Of a stretch of DNA of 64,000 nucleotides, positions 21,586-30,877 are shown piece after piece. Below the pieces are notes generated by a model. That model was not told the DNA's origin and ran no database searches. It worked only from the letters and a program-made list of their open reading frames with translations. The position numbers were made by a program, and so were the translations under genes. Position 1 is the stretch's first letter. The number at the start of each line of letters is the position of its first letter. The DNA is taken from positions 3,472,001 through 3,536,000 of the forward strand of contig NZ_CP092362.2 of NCBI RefSeq assembly GCF_022370635.2, read 5' to 3'. The stretch comes from Mycolicibacterium crocinum (GTDB lineage Bacteria; Actinomycetota; Actinomycetes; Mycobacteriales; Mycobacteriaceae).

Positions 21586-22500
21586 CTATCGGCCGATCTG
21601 CTTGGCAAATTTAATCTCCCGCACCGCACCGGCGGGCAACGACAGGCCGTCGCCACTGCTCACGCTGACCCCCACCCCGTAGGACACCTCCAGCAGCCGC
21701 AACCGCTGCAGTCCCCCGCTGCGGTCGAAGGTATCGCGCATCTCGCCCGGCGATCCCACCGCGAGGATGGTGTACGGGCTGCTGATCGGATGATTGTCGA
21801 CCAGGATGGCGCCGCCCGCCTGGCGGATCGTCACGTTCGGTCCCATTCGGACGCCGCCGACCGAGATCGCTTCGGCCCCACTGGCCCACAGCGAGTTCAC
21901 CACGAGCTGCAGATCGCGATCCAGGATGATCTGGCGGCTGCCTGCCACCCGCTGCTTGGAGACGTCGGACAGATCTCGGCCCACCCCGGGGTCGGTCACG
22001 GTGACGGACAGGCCTGGCCCGATGACGGCGGTGGTGGCCGCTGCCAGGCTGAGCGCATCGAGCCGGCTGAGCAGGTCGCGGCCGGCCGCGTCCTCGCGCA
22101 GCTGGCGACGCTGGACGGTGTCGGCCTGGGTGGCGAGCTCGTCGCGGCGGCGGGTGAGCCGGTCGGTGGTGCCTTCGGCGGAGCGCACGCTGGCGGCGAG
22201 CACCTGCTGGGCGGCGTTGACGCCGGGCGCGGTGGACCGCGCCTGGGCGACCGCGGCGGCGAACACCACCGCGATCAGCACCGCGGCCAGCGCCTGCCAG
22301 GCATGGGTTTCCAGCGGCCGGCGGGACTGCCCGGTTGTTTCCCGCTGGGCGGCCGCGGCCGCGTAGCCGGGGTCGAGGTGTTCGGTCAGCAGAGAGCGCA
22401 GCAGCCCCGGCAGCGGAATGAGCGTCGGCCGCTGCTCGTGGCGTTCGCTGCGGCCGGCCCGCGGGTCGTAGCCGCCGAGCGCGCTGTCAGATGCGGGCAT
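21586..22500 (-). CDS. DUF881 membrane-anchored protein (Rv1823 type)
   Basis: A 304-aa paralogue of the Rv1825-type protein. It has a longer cytoplasmic N-terminus (1-65), one transmembrane helix at about 67-88 ([22 protein letters not shown]), a coiled coil (about 95-155) and a C-terminal DUF881 domain ([42 protein letters not shown] and [23 protein letters not shown]). It overlaps the upstream phosphatidyltransferase gene by 14 bases, so the genes are translated together. Function unknown. Confidence 0.88.
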   Translation of the reverse strand: MPASDSALGGYDPRAGRSERHEQRPTLIPLPGLLRSLLTEHLDPGYAAAAAQRETTGQSRRPLETHAWQALAAVLIAVVFAAAVAQARSTAPGVNAAQQVLAASVRSAEGTTDRLTRRRDELATQADTVQRRQLREDAAGRDLLSRLDALSLAAATTAVIGPGLSVTVTDPGVGRDLSDVSKQRVAGSRQIILDRDLQLVVNSLWASGAEAISVGGVRMGPNVTIRQAGGAILVDNHPISSPYTILAVGSPGEMRDTFDRSGGLQRLRLLEVSYGVGVSVSSGDGLSLPAGAVREIKFAKQIGR

Positions 22501-23095
22501 CGCTGACGCCGGCCTTGGGCAGCCTGGTCACGACCAGACGGACTTGCAGCAGATACAGCACCGCCGACCACAGGTACATGCCGACGCCCCAGATCAGAAA
22601 GCCCCAGCCGCACGCGCCGATCACGTGGCTCCACGTCGCATCCCACTGGCCGAGTAGCACCAGCGGGAAGCCGGACATCAGTGCGAACGTCGCCGCCTTG
22701 CCGATGTAGGTGACCGGCAGGGCGGTCAGTCCGCGGCTGCGGACCACCGGCAGGGTGGCGGCCAGCACCAGGTCGCGGCCGATCAGCGTGGCGACCAGCC
22801 ACCAGGGCACCACGCCGGCGAACCCCATGCCGAGTGGCACGGCCAGCATGTAGATCCGGTCGACCAGCGGGTCGAGCAGCTCCCCCAGCCGCGACGACTG
22901 GTTGGGCACCAGCCGGGCGATCTTGCCGTCGGCCCAGTCGGAGAAGCCGCTGAACATCAGGATCGCGACCGCCCATCCGTAGGCGTCGGTCGCGAGCAGC
23001 AGGTAGAGGAATACCGGCACCAGGACGAGCCGGATCGCCGACAGGACGTTCGGGATCGTCAGCACCCGGTCGCGGGCGTGGCGCGTCATGGACAA
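22487..23095 (-). CDS. pgsA2: CDP-alcohol phosphatidyltransferase (PgsA2 type, Rv1822)
   Basis: A 202-aa membrane enzyme with five to six helices. The CDP-alcohol phosphotransferase signature DGxxAR(x)8G(x)3D(x)3D is complete ([28 protein letters not shown]). Such enzymes transfer a phosphatidyl group from CDP-diacylglycerol to an alcohol. M. tuberculosis Rv1822 is annotated pgsA2, but phosphatidylglycerophosphate synthase activity is normally assigned to another paralogue, and a cardiolipin-synthase-like role is also possible. It is 9 bases from the end of secA2 on the same strand. Confidence 0.88.
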   Translation of the reverse strand: MSMTRHARDRVLTIPNVLSAIRLVLVPVFLYLLLATDAYGWAVAILMFSGFSDWADGKIARLVPNQSSRLGELLDPLVDRIYMLAVPLGMGFAGVVPWWLVATLIGRDLVLAATLPVVRSRGLTALPVTYIGKAATFALMSGFPLVLLGQWDATWSHVIGACGWGFLIWGVGMYLWSAVLYLLQVRLVVTRLPKAGVSDARI

Positions 23096-23104
23096 AACCT
23101 AGCG

Positions 23105-25438
23105 CTAGCGGAAGACCCCGGGCAGGCTCAGCGCCGACAACGTGTCGTCGTTGAGCGGGTTGTCGTGAACCATGTAGGTCCACGTCGAGGTCGGGCGGGC
23201 CAGCTTCGACAGGTCCAGACCCTGCTCCTCTTCGAGGATGTTGGCGGTCTCGAAGGTCTGCTGCGCAGCCTCGATGGCGTCGGCGGCCAGGTGCGCGAAC
23301 GCGTCGACGGCCATCCGGTGGAACTCGTCGAGGGGGTTCTGCCTGCCCAGCGCGCGCAGGTGGATGCTCTCCCGGATATCGGCCAGGTACGCCAGGTGGT
23401 CGGCCCAGCCGCGGTCGAGGTGGAACAGCATGATCTGGCGGCAGATGACCTCCAGCTGCTCCTCGCTGGACTTCTCCGCGAGTTCTTCGTAGCGGTCCGG
23501 CGAGAGCTCCTTGAGCTCGTTGCGCGCCGTCGGCGTGCTCAGCAGGGTGTTGCGGCGCTCGACGATGATCGCGCGCTGCTGGGCGATGAGCTGGTTGTAG
23601 CGCCAGGTGTTGGCGTGCACGTCGAGCAGCCGGCCTTCGGCGACGCGCTGGGCGTGGTCGAGCAGGGCGCCCGCCTTCGGGCTGGTGATCCGCCCGGTCT
23701 CGTCGGCGTCGGTGGGCAGCTTGCCCTCGTCGAGATGCGCGACGACGACGTCGTCCTCCCAGCTGGCGAAGAACACCGACGAGCCGGGGTCGCCCTGGCG
23801 GCCGGCGCGGCCGCGCAGCTGGTTGTCGAGGCGTTCGGTGCGGTGCCGTCCGGTGCCGATGACGTGCAGGCCACCCAGTTCGGCGACCTTGTCATGATCG
23901 GTTTCCTCGGAACCGCCGAGCCGGATATCGGTGCCGCGGCCGGCCATCTGGGTGGAGACCGTGACGGTGCCGAGCTTGCCGGCTTCGGCGATGACGGCGG
24001 CCTCCTCCTCGTCGTTCTTGGCGTTCAGCACGACCGCCGGGACGCCGCGGCGGACGAGCCGTTCGTGCAGTTCCTCGGACTCGGCGACGTCGTGGGTGCC
24101 GACCAGGATCGGCTGGCCGGTGGCGTGCACGTCGACGATGTGCTCCATGATCGCCTCGATCTTGGCCGCCGCGGTGATGTAGACGCGGTCCTCGGCGTCC
24201 TCACGGATGTTGGGCGTGTTCGGCGGGATCGGCGAGACGCCCAGCTTGTAGAACTGGCGCAGCTGCTCGCCGGCGGCCAACGCGGTACCGGTCATCCCGC
24301 ACACGGTCGGGTAGCGGTTGATCAGCGCCTGCACGGTGATGGTGTCCAGCACCTCGCCGGTCTCGGTGGTCTCGATGCCTTCCTTGGCTTCGACCGCCGC
24401 CTGCAGACCGTCGGGCCAGCGCTGCAGCTGGGCGATCCGGCCGCGGCTGGAGTTGATCAGCTGCACGGCGCCGTCACGGACGATGTAGTGCACATCGCGC
24501 TGCAGCAGCACATGCGCGTGCAAGGCGACGTTCACCTCGGTCAGCGTGGTGCTGACGTGCTCCTCGGAGTACAGGTCGATACCGCCGAGCGCGGCCTCGA
24601 TCTTCTTGGCGCCCTCCTCGGTGAGGTGGACGTTGCGGCTGTCGGCGTCGGTGTCGTAATCGGTGCCGGCCGCCAATTCGCCTACCAGACGGACGATTTC
24701 GACCTTCGGCGTCTCGCGGTGGGTGGTGCCGGCCAGCACCAGCGGCACCAGCGCCTCGTCTACGAGCACCGAGTCGGCTTCGTCGATCAGCGCGACGTCG
24801 GGGTTGGGCGAGACCAGGTCGGCGACGTCGGTGACCAGCTGGTCGCGCAGCACGTCGAAGCCGATCTCGTTGACCGAGGCATAGGTGACGTTGCATTCGT
24901 AGGCGGCGCGGCGTTCCTGCGCCGTCGACTCGGCGGTGATCCAGCCGACCGACAGCCCCATCGCCTCGATCAGCGGACCCATCCACTCGGCGTCGCGGCG
25001 GGCCAGATAGTCGTTGATCGTGACGACGTGGACGTTGCGTCCGCCGAGGGCGTAGCCGGCGGCCGCGATCGCGCCGGACAGCGTCTTGCCCTCACCGGTG
25101 GCCATCTCGATGACATCGCCGGCCAGCATGCGCAGCGCCCCGGCCAGCTGTACGTCGAAGGGACGCAGACCGGTGGTGCGCTCGGCCGCCTCGCGGGCGA
25201 TGGCCAGGAACTGTGGGATGTCCGCAGACGAAGCCAGGTCGCCGAGTTCCAGGAGCTTCGCCGCCTTGGCCAGTTGCTCGTCGTCGAGGCCCTTGGCCTT
25301 CTCGTCGAATTCGGCCGAGGCGTGCACCTCGGCCATCGACGCCGCTTTGGTCTTCTCGGTGGTGGCACCGAGCAGGCGCCAGAAGCCCCGGCTGATGCGG
25401 CCGGGTCCGGCAACGCTGTCCTTGCGAGTTTTCGCCAC
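23105..25438 (-). CDS. secA2: Accessory preprotein translocase ATPase SecA2
   Basis: A 777-aa SecA-family ATPase, shorter than housekeeping SecA1 (about 900-950 aa), as expected for SecA2. It drives export of a small set of proteins in mycobacteria. Walker A is [10 protein letters not shown] and Walker B is [13 protein letters not shown]. The second helicase lobe has [17 protein letters not shown] and [14 protein letters not shown]. The zinc-binding C-terminal linker of SecA1 is absent. Synteny with Rv1821 confirms the call. Confidence 0.96.
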   Translation of the reverse strand: MAKTRKDSVAGPGRISRGFWRLLGATTEKTKAASMAEVHASAEFDEKAKGLDDEQLAKAAKLLELGDLASSADIPQFLAIAREAAERTTGLRPFDVQLAGALRMLAGDVIEMATGEGKTLSGAIAAAGYALGGRNVHVVTINDYLARRDAEWMGPLIEAMGLSVGWITAESTAQERRAAYECNVTYASVNEIGFDVLRDQLVTDVADLVSPNPDVALIDEADSVLVDEALVPLVLAGTTHRETPKVEIVRLVGELAAGTDYDTDADSRNVHLTEEGAKKIEAALGGIDLYSEEHVSTTLTEVNVALHAHVLLQRDVHYIVRDGAVQLINSSRGRIAQLQRWPDGLQAAVEAKEGIETTETGEVLDTITVQALINRYPTVCGMTGTALAAGEQLRQFYKLGVSPIPPNTPNIREDAEDRVYITAAAKIEAIMEHIVDVHATGQPILVGTHDVAESEELHERLVRRGVPAVVLNAKNDEEEAAVIAEAGKLGTVTVSTQMAGRGTDIRLGGSEETDHDKVAELGGLHVIGTGRHRTERLDNQLRGRAGRQGDPGSSVFFASWEDDVVVAHLDEGKLPTDADETGRITSPKAGALLDHAQRVAEGRLLDVHANTWRYNQLIAQQRAIIVERRNTLLSTPTARNELKELSPDRYEELAEKSSEEQLEVICRQIMLFHLDRGWADHLAYLADIRESIHLRALGRQNPLDEFHRMAVDAFAHLAADAIEAAQQTFETANILEEEQGLDLSKLARPTSTWTYMVHDNPLNDDTLSALSLPGVFR

Positions 25439-25504
25439 GTGTCAACGGTACCGTCGGCGGATTGAAGCTCACATTTCGCCAGCCATCTGACACACACGCG
25501 CGCC

Positions 25505-25536
25505 TTCGCCGGAATGCCGGGGTAGGTTCGCCGGAA
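25505..25536 (+). promoter_or_regulatory. Direct repeats over the bacA promoter
   Basis: TTCGCCGGAA occurs at 25505-25514 and 25527-25536, 22 bases apart (about two helical turns). A TAGGTT hexamer (25523-25528), a possible -10 box for bacA, lies at the edge of the second copy. A regulator binding here would compete with RNA polymerase. This is inference from spacing. Confidence 0.3.
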
Positions 25537-25588
25537 AAGCCGCCGGATTGGGCGCCGTGCTGGGCGACGCCTCAGGAGGAGAACCGCG

Positions 25589-27502
25589 TTGGAGAAGTTC
25601 ACCCCGTCGATGGACTGGGGACACGAGCTCGTCCCGTCCTTGATCTGGATTGCCAAGGCATGGGGCATCAGCGCCGTTCTCAGCCTGATCGTGCTGTTCC
25701 TGCTGGCCAAGTACACGGTGTGGGGCAGGCAGTATTGGCGGATCACCGGCGACTACTTCAAGGGCCGCCAGAGCATCGTGACCTGGATCTGGGTCGGCGT
25801 CCTGCTGTTGTCGACGATCATCTCGGTGCGCCTCGACGTGCTGCTCAGCTACTACAGCAACGACCTGTACACCTCGCTGCAGGTGGCGTTCCAGGGGGCC
25901 GGCGGCGGCAATGAAGAGGTCCGCCAGTCCGGTATCCACGGCTTCTGGGCGGCGCTGATCCTGTTCGGCATCCTGGCGACCATCTACATCAGCCGGGTCA
26001 TGCTGGACATCTATCTGATGCAGCGGTTCATCATCCGCTGGCGCGTGTGGCTCACCGACCGGCTCACCTGTGACTGGCTCGACGACCACGCGTACTACCG
26101 CACCCGCTTCACCGACTCCGATATCGACAACCCGGATCAGCGCATCCAGCAGGACATCGATATCTTCACCGCCGGCGTCGGCTCGTCGACAAACCAGCCG
26201 ACGATCATGAGCTCCAACACCCTGCTGTTCGGCGCCATCAACTCGTTGGTGACCGTCGTTTCGTTCACCGTGATCCTGTGGAACCTCTCGGGTCCGCTGA
26301 CGTTCCTCGGGGTGACGCTCGGGCACGCCCTGTTCTGGGTGGTCCTGGTGTACGTGGTGTTCGCGACGATCATCGCCTTCTGGATCGGTCACCCGCTGAT
26401 CAAGCTGAGCTTCCGCAACGAGCTCACCAACGCCGTCTTCCGCTACGCGCTCGTGCGACTGCGGGACGCTGCCGAGGCGGTCGGCTTCTACCGCGGCGAG
26501 AACGCCGAGCGCGGCCTGCTGCGCACCAAGTTCGCCCAGATCATCGCGAACTACAAGCGTTACGTGAACCGGACGATCGCCCTGACCGGGTGGAACCTGT
26601 CGATGAGCCAGATCATCAATCCGCTGCCGCTGGTGATCCAGGCCCCGCGGCTGTTCGCCGGACAGATCGACCTCGGTGACGTCACCCAGTCCTCGAGTGC
26701 GTTCGGCTCCATCCACGATTCGCTGTCGTTCTTCCGTAACGCCTACGACTCGTTCGCTTCCTACCGCGCGGCGATCATCCGTCTGCACGGTCTGGTGGAG
26801 ACCAATGCCGAAGCGCGCGAGCTGCCGAAGCTGACCACGCTTGCCACCCATGACGGCTCGGTCGAGTTGCGCCAGGTCGAGGTTCGCACGCCCAGTGGCA
26901 CCCGGCTCGTCGATCCGATCGACTTGCGGCTGGAGCCGGGCGAAACCCTCGTCATCACCGGGCCTTCGGGCGCGGGCAAGACCACGCTGCTGCGCAGCCT
27001 GGCGCAGCTGTGGCCGTTCACCTCGGGCACCCTGTGCCGGCCCGACGACCACGACACCATGTTCCTGTCGCAGATGCCGTATGTGCCACTGGGCGACCTG
27101 CGCACGGTGGTGTCCTACCCCGCCACCTCCGGTGAGATCAGCGACGACGAATTGCAGCGCGCGCTGAGCAAAGTCGCCTTGTCACACTTGACGATTCGAC
27201 TCGAGGAGTCCCAGGACTGGGCCAAGGTGCTCTCACCGGGTGAGCAGCAGCGCATCGCATTCGCCCGCGTACTGCTGACCAAGCCCAAGGCGGTCTTCCT
27301 GGACGAGGCCACCTCGGCACTCGACGAGGGTCTGGAGTTCGCGCTCTACGAAATGGTGCGCACCGAGCTGCCGAACACCATCCTGGTCAGCGTCAGCCAC
27401 CGCAGCACCGTCGAGCAGCACCACGTCAGGCATCTGGAACTGCTCGGCGAGGGCCAGTGGCGCCTCGGTCACGTCGACGGCAACGAGCCCGCGACCGTCT
27501 AG
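25589..27502 (+). CDS. bacA: BacA/SbmA-like ABC transporter (Rv1819c type)
   Basis: A 637-aa half-transporter with a TTG start 7 bases after CAGGAGGAG (25573-25581). Residues about 1-380 are an SbmA/BacA-type membrane domain (six helices, including [11 protein letters not shown] and [12 protein letters not shown]). An ATPase domain follows (about 420-630): Walker [14 protein letters not shown], signature [16 protein letters not shown], Walker [15 protein letters not shown]. tuberculosis Rv1819c is a homodimeric importer with a large hydrophilic cavity that takes up vitamin B12, bleomycin and peptides. The same function is expected. It is divergent from secA2; a stem-loop region follows its stop. 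Confidence 0.94.
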   Translation: MEKFTPSMDWGHELVPSLIWIAKAWGISAVLSLIVLFLLAKYTVWGRQYWRITGDYFKGRQSIVTWIWVGVLLLSTIISVRLDVLLSYYSNDLYTSLQVAFQGAGGGNEEVRQSGIHGFWAALILFGILATIYISRVMLDIYLMQRFIIRWRVWLTDRLTCDWLDDHAYYRTRFTDSDIDNPDQRIQQDIDIFTAGVGSSTNQPTIMSSNTLLFGAINSLVTVVSFTVILWNLSGPLTFLGVTLGHALFWVVLVYVVFATIIAFWIGHPLIKLSFRNELTNAVFRYALVRLRDAAEAVGFYRGENAERGLLRTKFAQIIANYKRYVNRTIALTGWNLSMSQIINPLPLVIQAPRLFAGQIDLGDVTQSSSAFGSIHDSLSFFRNAYDSFASYRAAIIRLHGLVETNAEARELPKLTTLATHDGSVELRQVEVRTPSGTRLVDPIDLRLEPGETLVITGPSGAGKTTLLRSLAQLWPFTSGTLCRPDDHDTMFLSQMPYVPLGDLRTVVSYPATSGEISDDELQRALSKVALSHLTIRLEESQDWAKVLSPGEQQRIAFARVLLTKPKAVFLDEATSALDEGLEFALYEMVRTELPNTILVSVSHRSTVEQHHVRHLELLGEGQWRLGHVDGNEPATV

Positions 27503-27506
27503 CTTG

Positions 27507-27569
27507 CCGCCGTCAGCGGCCTCGGATTGGTCGGCCAGGCGGCGCCGTCGCGCTTTGACGTTGCCTGGC
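27507..27569. terminator. Hairpins between convergent bacA and the flavoprotein gene
   Basis: Two stem-loops lie in this 75-base gap: GCCGC-CGTCA-GCGGC (27507-27521) and GCCAGGC/GCCTGGC (27534-27540 with 27563-27569). The position between two convergent stops fits a bidirectional terminator; no U-tract is visible. Confidence 0.35.
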
Positions 27570-27577
27570 AGAGCCTT

Positions 27578-29041
27578 TCAGACGGCGGCTGCCACCTTGG
27601 CGGCGTGCGTTCCGGCCCGGCGGCCGAAGAACGAGCCCTCCCCCAGCTGCGTGCCGCTAGCGTAGCCCTTGCCGTCCTGGGCGATGTTGGACGCACACGC
27701 CCCCGCCGCATACAAGCCGGGGATCACGCTGCCGTCGGCGCGCAACACCTCGCCATCGACGTCGGTGGCCAAGCCTCCGACGGTGAAGCCCGAGTACATC
27801 GCCTTGCCCAGCGTCAGGTCGAAGGCACCCCACGGCCCTTTATCTTGCGGCGCAAGGAATTCCGGTTGCTTGTGGAATTCGGGGTCTTCACCCTTGGCGG
27901 CGTTCTCGTTGTAGTTCTTGAGCGTCTCGACGAGGTTGCCGGTCGGGATGCCCAACGCGGCCTCCATCTCCTCGACGGTCTCCCATCCGTCGATGAAGGT
28001 GATCAGCGGGATCTCCGGGCGCTGCATGTGCGCCTCGTCGACGATCAGGTACGCCGCGCTGTCGGGCTGATCCATCACGAAACCCGATGTGCGCGAATGG
28101 TAGGAGTCCTCGGTGACGAACCGCTTGCCCTCTTTGTTGACGATGATGCCGGTCAGCAGGATCGACGGAGGGTAGACCGGCGCGGTGATGAACACCTGGT
28201 CCATGTGCTTGGTAGCTCCGCCCACCGACTCGCCCAGCCGGATGCCGAGACCGTCGTCGTAGGTGTTGCCGAGCACGAACGGCTTCTCGGCGAGCTTCGG
28301 CGTGAACTTGGCGACCATGTCGGGGTTCATCACGAAGCCGCCTGCGGCGATCACGACGGCTCTGGCGCGGATCGAGCCGGTCTCGGCGAATTTCTTCCAC
28401 GCGACTCCGACCACGGCATCGCCGTCCACGATGAGGTTGGTGGCGCCGGTCTCGTAGCGGATCTGCACACCCAGTTCGGCGGACCGCTTGAGCAGCAGGT
28501 CGATCACCATCGCGGCACCCTGGGTGTCACCGGGCACCGGCACCTTGTGGCCGCGCGGGGCGGGCACCGCCATGTTCTTGTACGGCCATACCTTCTCGTT
28601 GCCGGTGAACATGAGGCCCTCGGTGTTGGGCTGGATGACCGCCTTCTCCGGGTAGTAGGTCCGCTCGAATGCGATGCCGAGTTCCTCGAGCCAGTTGAAG
28701 TGCTCGACGCTGCCTTCGCAGTAGGCGCGGATCTTGTCGAGTTCCGGCTCCCGCGACACCGCGACGAGGTACTTGTACATCTCCTCGACGCTGTCGCTGT
28801 GGCCGGTCGCCTGCTGGACCGCGGTCCCACCGCCGAGGTAAAAGTGGCCGCCGGCCATCGAGGTAGTGCCACCGGCGACGGCGGCGCGCTCGAGCACCAG
28901 GACCCGCGCGCCCGCAGCCGCGGCGCTGACAGCCGCGCAGCCGCCGCCGATGCCGAACCCGATCACCACGACGTCGAACTCGTCGGACCAGTCGGTCACG
29001 TCCGAGGCGGCGACGGTCGCGGGAATGTCCAGGCCACTCAT
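27578..29041 (-). CDS. KstD-like FAD-binding dehydrogenase (Rv1817 type)
   Basis: A 487-aa flavoprotein of the FAD_binding_2 (fumarate reductase/3-ketosteroid dehydrogenase) family. The N-terminal dinucleotide motif is VVVIGFGIGGGCAAVSAAAAG with E-R at the strand end (VLVLERAAVAGGTTSMAGG). The second FAD-binding part is GLYAAGACASNIAQDGKGYASGTQLGEGSFFGRRAG. This group oxidises or reduces C=C bonds next to a carbonyl; the substrate is unknown. It overlaps the upstream VOC gene by 4 bases and shares its KstR-type promoter, pointing to steroid or sterol-side-chain metabolism. Confidence 0.8.
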   Translation of the reverse strand: MSGLDIPATVAASDVTDWSDEFDVVVIGFGIGGGCAAVSAAAAGARVLVLERAAVAGGTTSMAGGHFYLGGGTAVQQATGHSDSVEEMYKYLVAVSREPELDKIRAYCEGSVEHFNWLEELGIAFERTYYPEKAVIQPNTEGLMFTGNEKVWPYKNMAVPAPRGHKVPVPGDTQGAAMVIDLLLKRSAELGVQIRYETGATNLIVDGDAVVGVAWKKFAETGSIRARAVVIAAGGFVMNPDMVAKFTPKLAEKPFVLGNTYDDGLGIRLGESVGGATKHMDQVFITAPVYPPSILLTGIIVNKEGKRFVTEDSYHSRTSGFVMDQPDSAAYLIVDEAHMQRPEIPLITFIDGWETVEEMEAALGIPTGNLVETLKNYNENAAKGEDPEFHKQPEFLAPQDKGPWGAFDLTLGKAMYSGFTVGGLATDVDGEVLRADGSVIPGLYAAGACASNIAQDGKGYASGTQLGEGSFFGRRAGTHAAKVAAAV

Positions 29042-29529
29042 TGCTGCTCCTGTTTCACATAGTCGAAGAACGTGCGGATGTCGTCGGGGATGTACGCGAT
29101 CTCGAGGTAGGGCACCCCGGCTGCGGCGGCGGACAGGTACGCGAACTGCATCCCGCCCGGCATCACACCGCGGGCGACCACCTCGGCCGTCGGGCCCGCG
29201 CCGGTGAGCGCCGCCTCGAACGCGTCGGCGTCAGGGACTTCCACGCAGATGTGGTGCAGCCCCGGTCCGCTGTCGGCGAGGAACTCGGTATAGATGCTCT
29301 CGCCGCGGGTCGGCGCGATCAGCTCCAGCTGGGTGTCGCCGGCGTAGCTCAGGGAGATGTCGGCCGTGTAATCGGCGGGCGCGCCACGGTGCTGGCAGCT
29401 GTCCGGCCCGAAGTGAACGTCGGGCATCCGGATCCATTTCCTGGCCCCCAGCAGCGTGGTCAGCGCCGCTTCGGTGGCGTCGAGGTCGCGGGTCACCCAC
29501 GCGATCTGGACAGGTGTCTGGTTGGTCAT
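29038..29529 (-). CDS. VOC/glyoxalase-superfamily protein
   Basis: A 163-aa protein with two vicinal-oxygen-chelate modules (about 5-80 and 85-160): VQIAWVTRDLDATEAAL, LIAPTRGESIYTEFL and PGLHHICVEVPDADAFEAAL. H95 in LHHICVEV and E155-like positions are possible metal ligands. Family members are dioxygenases, isomerases/epimerases or binding proteins. It is the first gene after a KstR-type box 34 bases upstream and its stop overlaps the start of the flavoprotein gene (ATGA), so it is probably part of a two-gene steroid-related operon. Confidence 0.82.
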   Translation of the reverse strand: MTNQTPVQIAWVTRDLDATEAALTTLLGARKWIRMPDVHFGPDSCQHRGAPADYTADISLSYAGDTQLELIAPTRGESIYTEFLADSGPGLHHICVEVPDADAFEAALTGAGPTAEVVARGVMPGGMQFAYLSAAAAGVPYLEIAYIPDDIRTFFDYVKQEQQ

Positions 29530-29563
29530 CGGTTTGAGGATATCCCCGCCCCGCCGGTGTGGC

Positions 29564-29577
29564 TAGAACGTGTTCTA
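29564..29577 (-). promoter_or_regulatory. KstR-type operator (sterol catabolism regulator)
   Basis: TAGAACGTGTTCTA fits the published KstR motif TNNAACNNGTTNNA at every fixed position; the longer palindrome CTAGAAC-GT-GTTCTAG covers 29563-29578. It sits 35-48 bases upstream of the VOC gene start and overlaps the stop codon of the TetR gene. KstR represses cholesterol genes until a sterol CoA-thioester binds it. Confidence 0.8.
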
Positions 29578-30267
29578 GTTTTGCGGCCCGGCGGTCAGCA
29601 GATCGACGGCCAGCTCGATCTGCTGGTCGAACAACACCCGGGGATCGGTGAACGTGTCGGTCCCGTACTGGCCGAAGACCTCGAGGCTCACGGCGCCGAT
29701 CATCATGGCCCACACCGCGGTGCACCGGATCACCAGCGCGTCGTCACCGGGGAAGCCGAACTCGTCGCGCACGCGCAGCAGATCTGTCGACATCGGTTGT
29801 GCGACATGATGTTCCGTGAGGCTGATGTCCCCGGTCGCCACGCCCGTGGCCACCGCGTCGAACAGCATGCCGATCACCCGGGTGCCCGGCCCGGTGGTGA
29901 GTTCGGCCGGGGCGTGATAGCCCGGCACCGGACTGCCATACAGCAGCGCCCACTCGGCCGGCTGGTCCAGCGCCCAGTTCCGGATGGCGCGGGCGATCGT
30001 GGCGACATCGTCACGCCAGCTGCCATCGGCGCCTGCGCGGGCCTGCCCGACGGAGTCGGCGAGGTCGGAGTAGGCATCGACCAGCAGCAGGGTCAGCAAC
30101 GCGTCGCGGCTCGCGACGTAGCGGTACACCGCCGAGGACACCATGCCGAGTTCGCGGGCGATCGCGCGCACCGACAATCCGGCCGCACCCTCGGTGGCCA
30201 GCTGCCGGCGCCCGAGCTCCACGATCTGGGCCTCGATGCGTTGTCGCGCGTCCTGTCGTTTCCCCAC
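29575..30267 (-). CDS. TetR-family transcriptional regulator (Rv1816 type)
   Basis: A 230-aa regulator. The N-terminal helix-turn-helix (about 10-55) is ARQRIEAQIVELGRRQLATEGAAGLSVRAIARELGMVSSAVYRYVASRDALL. The C-terminal ligand-binding domain (about 75-225) belongs to the WHG-type group seen in Rv1816. It is divergent from a deazaflavin-type nitroreductase gene, and two matching palindromes lie in the shared 101-base promoter region, so it most likely represses both itself and that gene. Its stop codon is inside the KstR-type box of the downstream operon. Confidence 0.9.
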   Translation of the reverse strand: MGKRQDARQRIEAQIVELGRRQLATEGAAGLSVRAIARELGMVSSAVYRYVASRDALLTLLLVDAYSDLADSVGQARAGADGSWRDDVATIARAIRNWALDQPAEWALLYGSPVPGYHAPAELTTGPGTRVIGMLFDAVATGVATGDISLTEHHVAQPMSTDLLRVRDEFGFPGDDALVIRCTAVWAMMIGAVSLEVFGQYGTDTFTDPRVLFDQQIELAVDLLTAGPQN

Positions 30268-30288
30268 GCGCCGAGTCTCGCACGTTCG

Positions 30289-30301
30289 AGATCACTGCTC
30301 T
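30289..30301. promoter_or_regulatory. Candidate TetR operator 1
   Basis: AGATCACTGCTCT is a near-perfect 13-base palindrome (one mismatch), 22 bases upstream of the TetR start. It shares the inverted AGAGCA/TGCTCT pattern with operator 2, 48 bases away centre to centre. Confidence 0.6.
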
Positions 30302-30336
30302 TGCTTTTCCCGAGAGCGCCTGGCATTCTCAAAACA

Positions 30337-30349
30337 AGAGCAGTGCTCT
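30337..30349. promoter_or_regulatory. Candidate TetR operator 2
   Basis: AGAGCAGTGCTCT is a perfect palindrome about one central base, 20 bases upstream of the nitroreductase start and just before its GGAGGAG ribosome site. The two operators also form a perfect 11-base inverted repeat CACTGCTCTTG (30293-30303) / CAAGAGCAGTG (30335-30345). Confidence 0.65.
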
Positions 30350-30368
30350 CTAACTTTGGAGGAGATCC

Positions 30369-30809
30369 ATGACCACGCACTATGACCGCCCGAACGCCGC
30401 CGCCCGCGCGTTCAATGTCGTCATCCGTCAGCTCGCCGAGGTGGGGATCAGCATCGCCGGCACCCGCGCCCTGCAGGTGCGGGGACGCAAGTCCGGAGCG
30501 CCACACCGCGTGGTCGTCAACGTGTTGCGGGTCGACGGGACCGACTACCTGGTCTCACCTAGGGGCAACACCCAGTGGGCACGCAACGCGCGTGCGGCCG
30601 GCGCGGTGGAAATGGGCCCGCGCTGGCGGCGCACCCCCGTCGCGCTCACCGAGGTCGACGACGACGCCAAGCCGGAACTGCTCAAGAGTTATCTCGACCG
30701 GTGGTACTGGGAGGTGAAGGGGCACATCGCCGGTCTCACACCGGAGTCGAGCACCGACGAATTGCGCGCTGCCGCACCGCAAATCCCGGTGTTCGCGCTC
30801 GCCCGCTAG
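30369..30809 (+). CDS. Deazaflavin (F420)-dependent nitroreductase-family protein
   Basis: A 146-aa protein of the DUF385/Ddn family, which uses F420H2 to reduce quinones or nitro compounds, often at the membrane. Family motifs are RGRKSGAPHRVVVNVLRVDGTDYLVSPRGNTQWARNARAAG and ALTEVDDDAKPELLKSYLDRWYW. A GGAGGAG ribosome site precedes the ATG. It is divergent from a TetR gene whose probable operators overlap its promoter, so inducible expression is expected. The natural substrate is unknown. Confidence 0.87.
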   Translation: MTTHYDRPNAAARAFNVVIRQLAEVGISIAGTRALQVRGRKSGAPHRVVVNVLRVDGTDYLVSPRGNTQWARNARAAGAVEMGPRWRRTPVALTEVDDDAKPELLKSYLDRWYWEVKGHIAGLTPESSTDELRAAAPQIPVFALAR

Positions 30810-30815
30810 TTGATT

Positions 30816-30877
30816 TGAGCGCTCACGTGTCAGTTCCGCTCGGCATATGCGGCGTCAGCGCTCACTCAATGTCAGTT
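30816..30877. repeat. Intergenic direct repeat with palindromic core
   Basis: Between convergent genes, AGCGCTCAC followed by TGTCAGTT occurs twice (30818-30835, 2-base gap; 30857-30877, 4-base gap). The first copy contains the 10-base palindrome TGAGCGCTCA (30816-30825). The second copy overlaps the stop codon of the serine protease gene. It may be a terminator or one copy of a dispersed intergenic repeat. Confidence 0.45.

Noticed and set aside
23078..25465. A 795-codon open frame on the plus strand opposite secA2
   Set aside because: It is antisense to a well-supported gene; long open antisense frames are common at this GC content. The predicted protein is low-complexity with no domain.
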